Below, in pieces: positions 18,501 through 27,735 of a stretch of DNA of 64,000 nt. The translations under genes were made by a program, and so were the position numbers. The notes below the pieces were generated by a model. The model was not told the DNA's origin. It did no database searches and was given only the letters and a program-made list of their open reading frames with translations. Each line of letters begins with the position of its first letter. The first letter of the stretch is position 1. The DNA comes from Bacillota bacterium (GTDB lineage: Bacteria > Bacillota > Clostridia > Peptostreptococcales > Anaerovoracaceae), in NCBI GenBank assembly GCA_030525285.1, contig JAUNFA010000003.1, positions 1 through 64,000 on the forward strand. The letters run 5' to 3'.

Positions 18501-19061
18501 AAGAAGCGTTACGATTTTCTTGTGGAACAGAGAGACGATATCCAGTCGGCAATGGATGGAATATGCAGTATAATTGAAGAACTGGATAAGAAGATAAAGC
18601 TGCAGTTCAAGGAGAGCTTCGATAGGATTGTAATCAATTTCGAGGAAAAGTTCAGAGAACTCTTCGGAGGTGGACATGCTGAACTGAGATTGTCCGATGA
18701 GAGCAATCCTCTTGAATCGGATATAGATATCATTGCTCAGCCACCGGGCAAAAAATTGCAGAATATCAACCTGCTTTCAGGTGGTGAGAAGACACTTACG
18801 GCCATAGCTCTCATGTTCGGAGTGCTTGGAGCCAAACCGACACCTTTCTGCATTCTCGATGAGGTTGAAGCGGCCCTTGATGATGCTAACATCGGTAGAT
18901 TCATCGACTGCCTGAGATCTCTTCACGGCATTCAGTTTGCCCTTGTTACTCACCAGAAGTCCACAATGGAGCATGCAGACGTGCTTTATGGTGTAACCAT
19001 GCCGGAAAAGGGCGTGTCCAAAGTGCTTTCCCTGGCAATGGGAGACAGTTTCGAAATATAG
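15519..19061 (+). CDS. smc: Chromosome segregation protein SMC
   Basis: The condensin ATPase. The 1180 residues comprise an N-terminal Walker A (GPNGSGKSN near residue 32), a long coiled coil rich in Glu, Lys and Leu, a hinge (about 510-680), a second coiled coil, and a C-terminal head with the ABC signature LLSGGEKTLTA near 1087 and Walker B ILDEVEAALDD near 1111. Length is normal. Nine bases separate it from ftsY. Confidence 0.97.
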   Translation: MYFKKIEMQGFKSFADPVTVEFDRGITCVVGPNGSGKSNISDAIRWVLGEQSPKMLRGAKMDEVIFAGTAGRKSRGMAEVTLTIDNADRSLDIDYQEVAITRRMYRTGESEYFINRNQCRLRDIRELIMDTGIGVDGYSIIGQGKISDIISSKTESRREIFEEAAGIVAYRTKKAESERKLESTTANMDRVLDIIAEIDRKLPNLKEDSIKAEEYLKLRERYKELEINIVLKNIEKIQLNTEFVKDELMELDMDISNTEENSRTKEENLKEYNRKNETLEKLANETQQKLISVIDELNTLVNKGELDKERVAYIERTTATLKEEIKLAEEKLQRETANLTQLESSKKEADKSFVELTGKLNEEVAEYNEMSEELSALMIQVDEYRNKVFDKSSDISAAKAEISSLKMLRETLERRQQAILSQRETGDGSNRDIIDRLNKLKSERQELVEEIEDEKENQAEALKNIILRKADCSRLSSEGENLRIELGQMSSRTRTLRELDDNYDGYNYAVKYVMKSGLSGIHGVVADLISVPDGYETAIETALGGAIQNIVCDDDSSAKKAINALKTNKAGRLTFLPVSSVRGSFKRDGNAEMLKGFVGFGPECVKADSKYDDIIANLLGRVVIVDTMDNAVAMSKRIKGYRFVTLDGEVINASGAITGGKYKNKTANILDRKSEITALEQKMAGKRTEADKVSKELEKVEEELASLEEVSKDQDKKIRELTYDLIEKDNEIKTSESSLREIKSDSERLDKELKEIEEEKRNSLSMANALEEKIRESQREMSEAEQLGEKKLEEYNRLKDGVADINEKITAARIDVKSCEDRMTHIDDMLAIAGEAVAEARSDIESRELKITKLKEEKEGITFGKEDVGTLINDKEKEKTHLQDYSAELNSEKSECSAKIAAASAEREEAAKRMGELQDKKYQLNIKLAKNETQLENYKEKLWEDFEVSYAQAMDFRSEEFVMGTAVKENRSIKARIKELGEVNVGAIEEYREEKKRYDFLVEQRDDIQSAMDGICSIIEELDKKIKLQFKESFDRIVINFEEKFRELFGGGHAELRLSDESNPLESDIDIIAQPPGKKLQNINLLSGGEKTLTAIALMFGVLGAKPTPFCILDEVEAALDDANIGRFIDCLRSLHGIQFALVTHQKSTMEHADVLYGVTMPEKGVSKVLSLAMGDSFEI

Positions 19062-19070
19062 GAGAAGTGT

Positions 19071-19967
19071 ATGTTTAATGAAAACAAGAAATCTTTTTTC
19101 GGCAAGCTTTCAACCAGAATAGGTGATGCCATAATGATGCATCCCAAGGTTGATGAGGAATTTCTTGAAGAGCTTGAAGAAATCCTCATAACTTCCGACA
19201 TTGGAATGGAAACGACCATGAAAATTGTCGAAAGGCTGAGGGAAGAAATAAAGATAAACAATATTACAAAGCCTGAGGTTGTCAAGATGAGACTGGGCAA
19301 GATTATCGCCGCTCTCATGGATAAAAAGGAAGAACAGAAGCTTAATGACAGTGTGCCGCTTGTCATTCTCATGATTGGAATAAACGGCGGTGGCAAGACA
19401 ACATCAATAGGCAAGCTTGCTAACAGGCTTAAGAATGAAGGGCGCAAAGTAATGCTGGCAGCAGCAGATACTTTCCGTGCAGCAGCAGCAGAGCAGCTAT
19501 GCATATGGGGGGACCGTGTAGGCATTAATGTAATAAGGCATCAAGAGGGGGCAGATCCTGCATCGGTAATATACGATGCTATTCAGTCAGCTAAAGCCAA
19601 GAACATGGACGTGCTCATATGTGATACCGCCGGAAGATTGCAGAACAAAAAAAATCTCATGGATGAGCTTAATAAGATGAACAAGGTTATCTCAAGAGAA
19701 TGGCCTGAGGCGGCAAGAGAAAATATACTGGTTCTCGATGCAACAACAGGCAAGAACGCAATTTCTCAGGTTAAGGAGTTTGGCAATGTGGCAGACATTA
19801 CGGGAATCATATTGACCAAGCTGGACGGAACGGCAAAGGGCGGCATTGTAATTACAATTGCAGATGAGTTCGACATGCCGGTTAAGTTCATCGGTGTAGG
19901 TGAAGGTATTGATGATCTGAAGGAGTTTAATCCAAAGGAATTTGCAGAGGGGATTTTTAATGAGTAA
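19071..19967 (+). CDS. ftsY: Signal recognition particle receptor FtsY
   Basis: SRP GTPase that docks ribosomes at the membrane translocon. The 298 residues contain the NG domain only, without a long acidic A domain: GINGGGKTT near residue 104, [11 protein letters not shown] near 134, DTAGRLQNK near 185, [10 protein letters not shown] near 246. The last eight bases overlap der. Confidence 0.96.
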   Translation: MFNENKKSFFGKLSTRIGDAIMMHPKVDEEFLEELEEILITSDIGMETTMKIVERLREEIKINNITKPEVVKMRLGKIIAALMDKKEEQKLNDSVPLVILMIGINGGGKTTSIGKLANRLKNEGRKVMLAAADTFRAAAAEQLCIWGDRVGINVIRHQEGADPASVIYDAIQSAKAKNMDVLICDTAGRLQNKKNLMDELNKMNKVISREWPEAARENILVLDATTGKNAISQVKEFGNVADITGIILTKLDGTAKGGIVITIADEFDMPVKFIGVGEGIDDLKEFNPKEFAEGIFNE

Positions 19968-21285
19968 ACCATTAGTAGCCGTAGTGGGCAGACCTAACGT
20001 AGGCAAATCGACATTTTTTAATAAGGTTGTAGGCCGTAGAGTTTCCATAGTTGAAGATACTCCGGGTGTTACCAGAGACAGAATCTATGCTGAGGCTGAG
20101 TGGCGCGGCATTCATTTTGCTCTTATTGACACAGGTGGTATTGAGCCTGACAGTGAGGATATAATACTTTCTCAGATGAGAGCTCAGGCAGAGATTGCCA
20201 TGGACACATCAGACGTGATTCTTTTTATGGTTGACGGCAAGGATGGCTTGACGGCAGCTGACAGAGAAGTAGGAGAAATGCTTTACAAGACAGGCAAAAA
20301 AATCGTTTTGGCAGTAAACAAGGTTGATAAGCCTACACTGCCTGATGATTTCTATGATTTTTATGAGCTTGGACTTGGGGAACCTATTCCGATTTCTTCG
20401 GCAAACATGCTGAATCTGGGAGATTTGCTGGACAGAATAGTGGAGAGCTTCCCGGAGGGAGCTGGCGTCGAAGAGGAAGACGTGGTCAAAATTGCCATGA
20501 TTGGTAAGCCTAATGTAGGCAAGTCGTCACTGGTCAACAAGCTTCTGGGAGAAAATCGTGTTATCGTATCACCTATAGCGGGAACTACAAGAGACTCCAT
20601 TGACACACCTTTTGAAAAGGACGGAGAAAAGTATTTGCTTATTGATACTGCAGGTATCAGGCGAAAGAGCAAGGTTAACGAGGACATAGAAAAGTTCAGT
20701 GTAATAAGAGCTGTGGCGGCCATAGAAAGATGTGACGTCTGTCTTCTGATGATAGACGCTCAGGAGGGTGTCACAGATCAGGATAAGAGAATTGCCGGAA
20801 TCGCTCATGAAGCAGGTAAAGGACTTGTAATAGTAGTTAACAAGTGGGACCTTGTTGAGAAGGAAACTAACACAATGAACGACTTCCGCAAGGAGGTTGC
20901 AAGCGAACTGACCTTTATGTCATATGCGCCTACAGTATTCATATCGGCGCTTACAGGACAGAGAGTGGATAAGGTTATTGAAACTGCACGATACGTTGCA
21001 GCCAATAGAGCCATGAGAGTTCCTACAGGTCAGCTTAACAATCTTATCATGGACGCAACCATGATGAAGCAGCCGCCTTCAGACAAAGGCAAGAGGCTTA
21101 AAATATACTATGTTACACAGGTGGGAGTCAATCCGCCGCTGTTCTCATTCAAGGTCAATTCAAGACCCCTCATGCATTTTTCATATGCCAGATATCTGGA
21201 GAACAAAATCAGAGAAACCTTCGGGTTTGAAGGAACATCACTTAAATTCGTATTCAGGGAAAAAGGTGAGAAGGGAGACCTTTAA
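19960..21285 (+). CDS. der: Ribosome biogenesis GTPase Der (EngA)
   Basis: Double-GTPase required for 50S assembly. The 441 residues carry two G domains, GRPNVGKST near residue 10 and GKPNVGKSS near 184, each with DTxG and NKxD motifs, and a C-terminal KH-like domain. The ATG at 19960 follows GAGGGG; a TTG at 19942 in the same frame lies within that site and is rejected. Start overlaps ftsY. Confidence 0.96.
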   Translation: MSKPLVAVVGRPNVGKSTFFNKVVGRRVSIVEDTPGVTRDRIYAEAEWRGIHFALIDTGGIEPDSEDIILSQMRAQAEIAMDTSDVILFMVDGKDGLTAADREVGEMLYKTGKKIVLAVNKVDKPTLPDDFYDFYELGLGEPIPISSANMLNLGDLLDRIVESFPEGAGVEEEDVVKIAMIGKPNVGKSSLVNKLLGENRVIVSPIAGTTRDSIDTPFEKDGEKYLLIDTAGIRRKSKVNEDIEKFSVIRAVAAIERCDVCLLMIDAQEGVTDQDKRIAGIAHEAGKGLVIVVNKWDLVEKETNTMNDFRKEVASELTFMSYAPTVFISALTGQRVDKVIETARYVAANRAMRVPTGQLNNLIMDATMMKQPPSDKGKRLKIYYVTQVGVNPPLFSFKVNSRPLMHFSYARYLENKIRETFGFEGTSLKFVFREKGEKGDL

Positions 21286-21287
21286 CC

Positions 21288-21881
21288 ATGACATTAAAGT
21301 TTATAATTGCAATCGTAATAGCATATGTGCTGGGCAATATTTCCCCGTCGACCATTATGGCAAGATCGAGAGGAATTGACATCAAGAAAGAAGGAAGCGG
21401 CAATGCGGGGACAACAAATGCTCTTAGAGTAATGGGCAAGAAGGCCGGAGTGATAACCGTGCTGGTGGATGTGTTCAAGGGAACCGTTGCGGTAATTATA
21501 GGTACCATACTTGTAGGACATAATCCTGCAGGATGGTGCATACTTGCTGTTTTCCTGGGTCATGTGTGGCCTGTACTTCTGGACTTCAAGGGTGGCAAGG
21601 GCGTAGCCACTACCTTTGGTGCGGTCCTCGGATACAATCCCCTAATGGCACTTATTGCACTTGTAGTAGTTGCCATTGTGGTGTTTACAAGCAAGAGAAT
21701 GTCGGTAGGATCTCTGGTGGGAGCAATATCCTTCCCGATTCTGTCAATATTCATGGAACCCCACGTGTTACCTGTTGCGATAATAATGATGACTATAATC
21801 ATTGTAAAGCACAAAGACAATATTGTGAGACTTATACACGGTGAAGAACCGGTAATGAGTATTTTTGATAAATCAAAGTAG
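21288..21881 (+). CDS. plsY: Glycerol-3-phosphate acyltransferase PlsY
   Basis: Polytopic membrane enzyme that acylates glycerol-3-phosphate with PlsX-derived acyl phosphate. The 197 residues show the three family motifs: GNISPSTIMAR near residue 17, GSGNAGTTNALR near 36, and GHVWPVLLDFKGGKGVAT near 90. Five or so hydrophobic segments. Two bases downstream of der. Confidence 0.95.
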   Translation: MTLKFIIAIVIAYVLGNISPSTIMARSRGIDIKKEGSGNAGTTNALRVMGKKAGVITVLVDVFKGTVAVIIGTILVGHNPAGWCILAVFLGHVWPVLLDFKGGKGVATTFGAVLGYNPLMALIALVVVAIVVFTSKRMSVGSLVGAISFPILSIFMEPHVLPVAIIMMTIIIVKHKDNIVRLIHGEEPVMSIFDKSK

Positions 21882-21900
21882 AGTTGTTCGGAGGTCTAAT

Positions 21901-22896
21901 ATGAGTAAGATAGCGGTAATAGGCGCAGGCAGCTGGGGTACAGCACTTGCAACAGTACTTGCAGGCAAGGGTGAGAAAGTCAGCATCTGGGATATAGATA
22001 AGGCTCATTTGGAAAGAATGCAGGGAAGCAGAGAAAATGTCGACTACCTTCCGGGAGTGGATTTACCTCTTAATATTGAGATGGTAATGGATGTAAAGGA
22101 TGCGTTGGAGGGTGCGGACTATGTGCTCTTTTCAGCACCGGCACAGCATTTCAGAAGCGCTCTGGAAAATGCCACTCAGTACATGCCTGAGGATGCTACA
22201 ATTATTAACGTAGCTAAGGGTATTGAACAGAAGACTCTCAAAAGGATGTCAGAAATCGCAAAGGACGTTGTTGATATGAACAAGTACGTGGTTCTTTCAG
22301 GACCGTCCCACGCAGAGGAAGTAGGAAGAAGACAGCCTACTACCGTAGCAGCAGCATCAATTAATATAAAAGAGGCTGAACTGGTTCAGGATTTGTTCAT
22401 GACTGACAGATTCAGAGTTTATACAACTGAAGACGTTGTTGGCGTAGAGCTGGGCGGAGCACTCAAAAACATAATTGCCCTTGGTGCCGGAATTTCAGAC
22501 GGTATGGGATTTGGTGACAATGCCAAGGCAGCACTTATGACAAGAGGCCTTGCAGAAATTACAAGACTGGGAATCAAGCTGGGGGCAAGACCTGAAACAT
22601 TTGCAGGTCTTACAGGAACAGGAGACCTGATTGTAACATGCACAAGTATGCATTCAAGAAACAGAAGATGCGGAATAATGATAGGCGAGGGAATTTCACC
22701 GGATGAGGCAACTAAGCGTGTAGGAATGGTCGTAGAAGGAATGTTTACGACAGAAGCTGCATATGAGCTTGCGAAGAAGATGGGAGTCGATATGCCTATT
22801 ACTGAAGCAATATATAGAACTATCAAAGGAGAAGTTGCCGCTGCCGAGGCAGTAGAAATACTTATGGGCAGAGACAAGAAGCACGAACAGGCATAA
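21901..22896 (+). CDS. gpsA: NAD(P)-dependent glycerol-3-phosphate dehydrogenase
   Basis: Makes glycerol-3-phosphate, the PlsY substrate, from dihydroxyacetone phosphate. The 331 residues start with IAVIGAGSWGTALATVL (dinucleotide-binding GxGxxG), and include SGPSHAEEV near 137 and the catalytic Lys region ALKNIIALGAG near 190. The ATG at 21901 follows GGAGG at 21890-21894. With plsX and plsY it completes phosphatidate precursor synthesis in this block. Confidence 0.96.
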   Translation: MSKIAVIGAGSWGTALATVLAGKGEKVSIWDIDKAHLERMQGSRENVDYLPGVDLPLNIEMVMDVKDALEGADYVLFSAPAQHFRSALENATQYMPEDATIINVAKGIEQKTLKRMSEIAKDVVDMNKYVVLSGPSHAEEVGRRQPTTVAAASINIKEAELVQDLFMTDRFRVYTTEDVVGVELGGALKNIIALGAGISDGMGFGDNAKAALMTRGLAEITRLGIKLGARPETFAGLTGTGDLIVTCTSMHSRNRRCGIMIGEGISPDEATKRVGMVVEGMFTTEAAYELAKKMGVDMPITEAIYRTIKGEVAAAEAVEILMGRDKKHEQA

Positions 22897-22902
22897 CAAC
22901 AG

Positions 22903-24243
22903 ATGAACTTATTAAAAGGTAAAAAATACAACATAATCACATTTGGATGTCAGATGAATGAACATGATTCAGAAACAATTGCCGGTATGCTGCAGGAGAA
23001 AGGCTGCATACCGGTACTGACAAAAGAAGAATCGGATATCACAATAATAAATACATGCAGTGTTAGAGAAAACGCGGACAAACGTTTTTTCGGCACACTG
23101 GGACAGCTTAAGAAGATCAAAGAAAAAAACCCGGAGTACGTTGCATGCGTATGTGGATGTATGATGCAGCAGCAGCATATCATAGACACAATCAAGAGCA
23201 AGTATCCGTGGGTTGACATTATTTTTGGTACGCATAACATCGACAGATTCCCTGAATTACTGGACAAAGTAACGAGAGAAAAAGTGAAAGCTCTGGAGAT
23301 TCTTGAGGACAGGTCAGACATTATAGAGGGATTGCCGGCTAAGAGGCTGTACAAACACAAATCCTTTGTAAATATAATGTACGGATGCAACAATTTCTGC
23401 ACATACTGCATTGTCCCATACACAAGGGGCAGAGAAAAAAGCAGAAAACCGGAACACATAGTAGACGAAATTAGACGTCTTGTGGCAGACGATGTCAAAG
23501 AGGTAACACTTCTGGGACAGAATGTTAACTCATACAGCGGTACTTTTGATGATGGAAGCAGGTGTGATTTCGCGGACCTGATATATCTTATTAATGATAT
23601 AGAGGGTCTTGAGAGAATTCGTTTCATGACATCACATCCTAAGGATTTGTCAGATAAGCTTATCCAGGCATTTGTTGACTGTCGGAAACTTTGCAAATAC
23701 ATTCATCTCCCGGTTCAGTCTGGAAGCAGCTCTGTTTTGAGTAGGATGAACAGGAAGTATGACAGGGAAAAGTATCTGGCTCTTGTTGAAAAGCTGAGAA
23801 AAAGTGTTCCAGAGATTACCATAAGCACCGATATTATCGTAGGATTCCCAGGTGAAACCGAGGAGGAATTTGAAGACACTCTGACACTTGTGGAGACCGT
23901 AGGATACGACTCTGCATTTACATTTCTTTATTCAATAAGAACGGGAACTCCGGCAGCGGAATATGATGATCAGATTCCTGAAGAGGTGAAGCATGACAGA
24001 TTTAACAGACTTGTAGATGCTGTTAATGAGGGAAGCGCACACAGAAATGCAGCCTATGAGGGGCGCATTGAAAAGGTACTTGTAGAGGGAACAAGTAAAA
24101 AAGATGACAATACCCTTACGGGAAGAACAGACGGGTTCAAATTGGTGGATTTCCAGGGAGATAGCAGTCTTATAGGACAGATTGTCGATGTGCAAATTAC
24201 GGAAGGCAAGACATTCAGCCTTAAGGGCAGAATTGTAGAATAA
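22903..24243 (+). CDS. miaB: tRNA-2-methylthio-N6-dimethylallyladenosine synthase MiaB
   Basis: Radical SAM methylthiotransferase acting at tRNA A37. The 446 residues have an N-terminal UPF0004 domain with cluster cysteines (FGCQMNEHDSE near 15, CSVRENAD near 51, and CGCMMQQ near 85), the radical SAM CxxxCxxC within GCNNFCTYC near 165, and a C-terminal TRAM domain (about 380-446). In many Firmicutes mutS follows; here a hisD homologue does. Confidence 0.95.
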   Translation: MNLLKGKKYNIITFGCQMNEHDSETIAGMLQEKGCIPVLTKEESDITIINTCSVRENADKRFFGTLGQLKKIKEKNPEYVACVCGCMMQQQHIIDTIKSKYPWVDIIFGTHNIDRFPELLDKVTREKVKALEILEDRSDIIEGLPAKRLYKHKSFVNIMYGCNNFCTYCIVPYTRGREKSRKPEHIVDEIRRLVADDVKEVTLLGQNVNSYSGTFDDGSRCDFADLIYLINDIEGLERIRFMTSHPKDLSDKLIQAFVDCRKLCKYIHLPVQSGSSSVLSRMNRKYDREKYLALVEKLRKSVPEITISTDIIVGFPGETEEEFEDTLTLVETVGYDSAFTFLYSIRTGTPAAEYDDQIPEEVKHDRFNRLVDAVNEGSAHRNAAYEGRIEKVLVEGTSKKDDNTLTGRTDGFKLVDFQGDSSLIGQIVDVQITEGKTFSLKGRIVE

Positions 24244-24268
24244 TGTGGTAAATACGAGGTGATGACAC

Positions 24269-25549
24269 ATGAAGGTGTATAAAAGTGCAAAACCGAAAAG
24301 CGAGTCGGATCAGAAGGCACTTAAGGAAACGGTGGCAGAAATCATAGGCAATGTGAGGGCAAAGGGTGACCATGCTCTTATGAATTACAACGGCAGATTT
24401 GATGAATGCCACAGAAAAGAATTGCGTGTTTCAGCCGAAGAAATTCGTGAGGCCTACGACAAGCTTACTTCGGAAGAAATCGAAGACATTAAGGCGGCAG
24501 CAGCAAATATCAGAGAATTTGCTCAGGCCCAGAGAGAGACTATCGGTGAAGTTAGTGATTTCACACTGGCAGGTGGTATTAAACTGGGACACAGAGCAAT
24601 TCCAGTGGATTCATGTTGCTGCTACGTTCCGGGAGGCGGATATCCGCTGTATTCTACAGCACTTATGCTGGGAATTCCGGCTAAGACAGCGGGGGTAGGA
24701 AGAATCACAGCATGCTCCCCTGTAATTAAGGGAACAGACAGCATCCATCCTAAGACCCTTGTTGCAATGGATATTGCAGGAGTGGATGAAATCTATGCGG
24801 TAGGGGGAGCACATGCGATAGCTGCCTTTGCCTACGGCACTGGACAGATAAAACCCGTTAACATGATAGTGGGACCGGGAAACAGTTTCGTAACTGAGGC
24901 AAAGAGACAATGCTTCGGTAAAGTAGGCATAGATTTTGTGGCAGGTCCCAGTGAGGTTCTTGTCATAGCAGACGAGACAGCAGATGCTGAGATTATTGCG
25001 GCAGACCTTTTGGCTCAGTCGGAGCATGACAGAGTGGCAAAGGGAATTGTTGTTACGATTGACGAAAATCTTGCAAAGACTGTATGTGATGCAGTTGAGA
25101 AGGAACTTGAAACTCTTGAAACCGCCGATATTGCAAAGGTGGCATGGGAGGACAACGGAGAGGTTATTATTGCAGACAATCTTACTGAAGCTGTTGAATA
25201 TGCTAATGAATATGCTCCGGAGCATCTTGAGGTTAACGTCAAATCGGAAGATATGGACGAAATCGTTAATGATTTAAGAAATTTCGGTTCCCTGTTCATA
25301 GGAGGACATACCGCAGAGGTATTCGGAGACTATGCATCAGGAACAAATCATACACTCCCTACATTGGGAGCAGCCAGATATACAGGTGGCGTATGGGTTG
25401 GAAGTTTTATCAAAATCTGTACCTATCAATCTATGAGCAAGGATGCCATGATGGGTATTGCGCCTCTTGTATCGAGACTGGCAAGGGGAGAAGGCCTGGT
25501 CGGGCATGCGCGCGCGGCAGAGGTAAGAATTGAGAAGAATGAAGGCTAG
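24269..25549 (+). CDS. Histidinol dehydrogenase-family protein (substrate uncertain)
   Basis: A 426-residue zinc and NAD-dependent alcohol dehydrogenase of the HisD fold. Family residues are present: AQSEHD near residue 251 (zinc Gln and His), APEHLEV near 317 (catalytic Glu-His), GDYASGTNH near 350 (zinc Asp) and GEGLVGH near 410 (zinc His). No other histidine gene is in the window, and the gene is coupled to a LacI regulator and a PreA-like flavoprotein. HisD homologues outside his operons can oxidise other alcohols, such as sulfopropanediol (HpsN), so I do not assign histidinol as the substrate. It could still be the cell's only HisD. Confidence 0.8.
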   Translation: MKVYKSAKPKSESDQKALKETVAEIIGNVRAKGDHALMNYNGRFDECHRKELRVSAEEIREAYDKLTSEEIEDIKAAAANIREFAQAQRETIGEVSDFTLAGGIKLGHRAIPVDSCCCYVPGGGYPLYSTALMLGIPAKTAGVGRITACSPVIKGTDSIHPKTLVAMDIAGVDEIYAVGGAHAIAAFAYGTGQIKPVNMIVGPGNSFVTEAKRQCFGKVGIDFVAGPSEVLVIADETADAEIIAADLLAQSEHDRVAKGIVVTIDENLAKTVCDAVEKELETLETADIAKVAWEDNGEVIIADNLTEAVEYANEYAPEHLEVNVKSEDMDEIVNDLRNFGSLFIGGHTAEVFGDYASGTNHTLPTLGAARYTGGVWVGSFIKICTYQSMSKDAMMGIAPLVSRLARGEGLVGHARAAEVRIEKNEG

Positions 25550-25551
25550 TT

Positions 25552-26577
25552 ATGAACATTAAGCAAATTGCAAAAGAAGCGGGAGTATCCGTGGCAACAG
25601 TATCTAGGGTGCTCAATCATCCTGAAAATGTAGCTGAGGCAACGCGTCATAAAATTGAAAAGGTGATGGAAGAAGCCGGATACAGACCAAACTGGTTTGC
25701 ACAAGGGCTTAACTTCAACAGAACCAAGACAATAGGCATCATAGTTCCTCATATTCTGAACACTCTTTATATGGAAATAGCAAAGGGTGTTGAAGACGTG
25801 GCGTTGCAGAAGGGATACATTACATTTATCGGCAACGGTGAAATGAATCCGAAATGCGAGCTGGATTATATGGAGCATCTCGAAACCAGACGAGTGGATG
25901 GAATCATAACCATGTTTTCCTCCATTGACGAAAAGAGATTGCGAGAATTCGAGAAGAGGGGAATGCCGATTGTTCTTATTGGTCAGAACAAAGAAATAAG
26001 TGATTGCAATATGGTGAAGATAAATCACAAAAACGGTTCGGAAGTGATGACCAAGCACCTTCTGTCATGTGGCCATCGCAGGATTGCATTCATGCAGGGG
26101 TTCGATCCTATAGAGGAGAATCAGAGCATGCGGGAAGGCTTCACCAAGGTAATGGAAAACAGCGGCAATTCAATAGATGAAGACATGATGGTCATGGTAA
26201 ACAACAGTATTGACGGTGGATATCTGGGTGTGAAAAAATTGCTGTCAGATGGGCACAGACCAGATGCAATATTCTGCACCAGTGACATTATCGCCTTTGG
26301 TGCTATGGATGCCATGAAGGAAATGGGCGTAAAAATTCCGGAAGACATTGCCCTTGCTGGGTATGGCAATTACAGAATGTCAAACATGGTGGAGCCGAAG
26401 CTCACAACGTCTGAGATACCGGCACACAAAATGGGTGTGTACGGTGCAAGACTGCTGTTTGATTTAATTGAAGCGGGAAGCGAAGAGAAGTCCGAACCGA
26501 AAACCATAACATTACAGAGTAGACTCAAAATAAGAAAGTCCTGTGGACATACTGAAAGAATTGGAGAAATGTTCTAA
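25552..26577 (+). CDS. LacI-family transcriptional regulator
   Basis: 341 residues: an N-terminal helix-turn-helix with the LacI signature (IKQIAKEAGVSVATVSRVL, residues 3-21), a hinge helix near 50-58, and a periplasmic-binding-protein-like effector domain starting TIGIIVPHI at about 62. Two bases separate it from the hisD homologue and it overlaps the next gene by one base. Such tight coupling suggests a local regulator whose ligand is probably the pathway substrate; the ligand is not predictable from sequence. Confidence 0.92.
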   Translation: MNIKQIAKEAGVSVATVSRVLNHPENVAEATRHKIEKVMEEAGYRPNWFAQGLNFNRTKTIGIIVPHILNTLYMEIAKGVEDVALQKGYITFIGNGEMNPKCELDYMEHLETRRVDGIITMFSSIDEKRLREFEKRGMPIVLIGQNKEISDCNMVKINHKNGSEVMTKHLLSCGHRRIAFMQGFDPIEENQSMREGFTKVMENSGNSIDEDMMVMVNNSIDGGYLGVKKLLSDGHRPDAIFCTSDIIAFGAMDAMKEMGVKIPEDIALAGYGNYRMSNMVEPKLTTSEIPAHKMGVYGARLLFDLIEAGSEEKSEPKTITLQSRLKIRKSCGHTERIGEMF

Positions 26578-27686
26578 TGCTAAAAACTGAATTTATGGGA
26601 TTACAGTTAAAAAATCCGATTGTTGTTGCTGCTGGACCGTGGAGCCACGATGGACACTCCATGCTCAAATCAATAGAGGCCGGTGCAGCGGCGGTAGTAA
26701 CAGAAAGCGTTGTCAGCGATACTTTGTATGATGTGAGACCATATATCGCCTGCGATTCCATGGGAGCACAGAATATCAGAATGTACAGCGACATACAGGT
26801 TGAAGAATGGGAAAAGGAAATTGATCTGGTAAATGAAGCAGGTGGAGTTGTAATAGGCAGTGTTTCGGCACAGACCCCTTCAGAACTCGGATATCTGGCA
26901 AACAAGCTGGAAAAATTCGGATGCAGTGCAATTGAACTGAGCGTATCAAATCCGGCAATGGAAGCCTTGGAAGTGGTAGCATCTCATGCCGATGTTATTT
27001 TTGACATGACAAGAGAGGTAGTATCCGCCGTAGATATTCCTGTCACAGTGAAACTTTCTCAAAATACTACAAACATATCCAAGGTAGCCAAAGCAGTTAA
27101 GGCAGCTGGTGGATCGGGTGTAAGTGCAATTAATTCGGTGAGAGGAATTATAGGAGTTGACCTGGAAAATGCTGTTCCGGCATTAAATACCTACGGAGGC
27201 ATTTCAGGTGAATATATAAGACCTATGGGATTGGCGTCTGTTGCGACAATTGCCCAGAGTGTAGATATCCCGGTTTGCGGTGTAGGTGGCATATCCAGCG
27301 GAAGAAATGCACTGGAATACATAATGCTGGGAGCATCAGCTGTACAGGTAGGTACTGCAGTAATGACGGACGGCTATGAAGTGATTTCCGACATACTGGA
27401 AGACATGACCGACTGGATGAATAAACATGGTTATGACAGCCTTGATCAGATAAGAGGCAAGGCCCTTTCCAATATGAAGTCATTTGATGAAATGAAGTTT
27501 GAACCGGCTGTAAGTACAGCGTCTTCGATACCATGCGAATCAAAATGCGAAAAGTGTGTTAATCTCTGTTCATATCATGCCATATCTCGAATGGGAGAAA
27601 TTGTAGATATTAACAAAAACAGCTGCAATGGTTGCGGATTCTGCGTTTACGTATGTCCGACCGGTAAACTTAAGCTGGACTGGTAA
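26577..27686 (+). CDS. PreA-like dihydroorotate dehydrogenase-fold protein with two 4Fe-4S motifs
   Basis: 369 residues: an FMN-type TIM barrel (about 1-300, with CGVGGISSGRNA near 223 and LGASAVQVGTAVM near 246) and a C-terminal ferredoxin module with CxxxCxxCxxxC near 322 and CxxCxxCxxxCP near 349. It resembles PreA at 32758 in layout, but the catalytic-loop region reads LSVSNPAMEALE instead of NFSCPQM followed by the Gly-Ser-Asp-Val loop. The reaction is therefore probably not pyrimidine reduction. Last gene of the hisD-lacI trio. Confidence 0.8.
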   Translation: MLKTEFMGLQLKNPIVVAAGPWSHDGHSMLKSIEAGAAAVVTESVVSDTLYDVRPYIACDSMGAQNIRMYSDIQVEEWEKEIDLVNEAGGVVIGSVSAQTPSELGYLANKLEKFGCSAIELSVSNPAMEALEVVASHADVIFDMTREVVSAVDIPVTVKLSQNTTNISKVAKAVKAAGGSGVSAINSVRGIIGVDLENAVPALNTYGGISGEYIRPMGLASVATIAQSVDIPVCGVGGISSGRNALEYIMLGASAVQVGTAVMTDGYEVISDILEDMTDWMNKHGYDSLDQIRGKALSNMKSFDEMKFEPAVSTASSIPCESKCEKCVNLCSYHAISRMGEIVDINKNSCNGCGFCVYVCPTGKLKLDW

Positions 27687-27735
27687 TTTAAGTAGGAGTT
27701 TTTTATTAAATCGGATATTTGATGGTAATAGCGAC

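Noticed and set aside
24269..25549. Naming this gene hisD for histidine biosynthesis
   Set aside because: No other histidine gene is near, and the LacI and PreA-like partners argue for another role; the family name is kept without the symbol.
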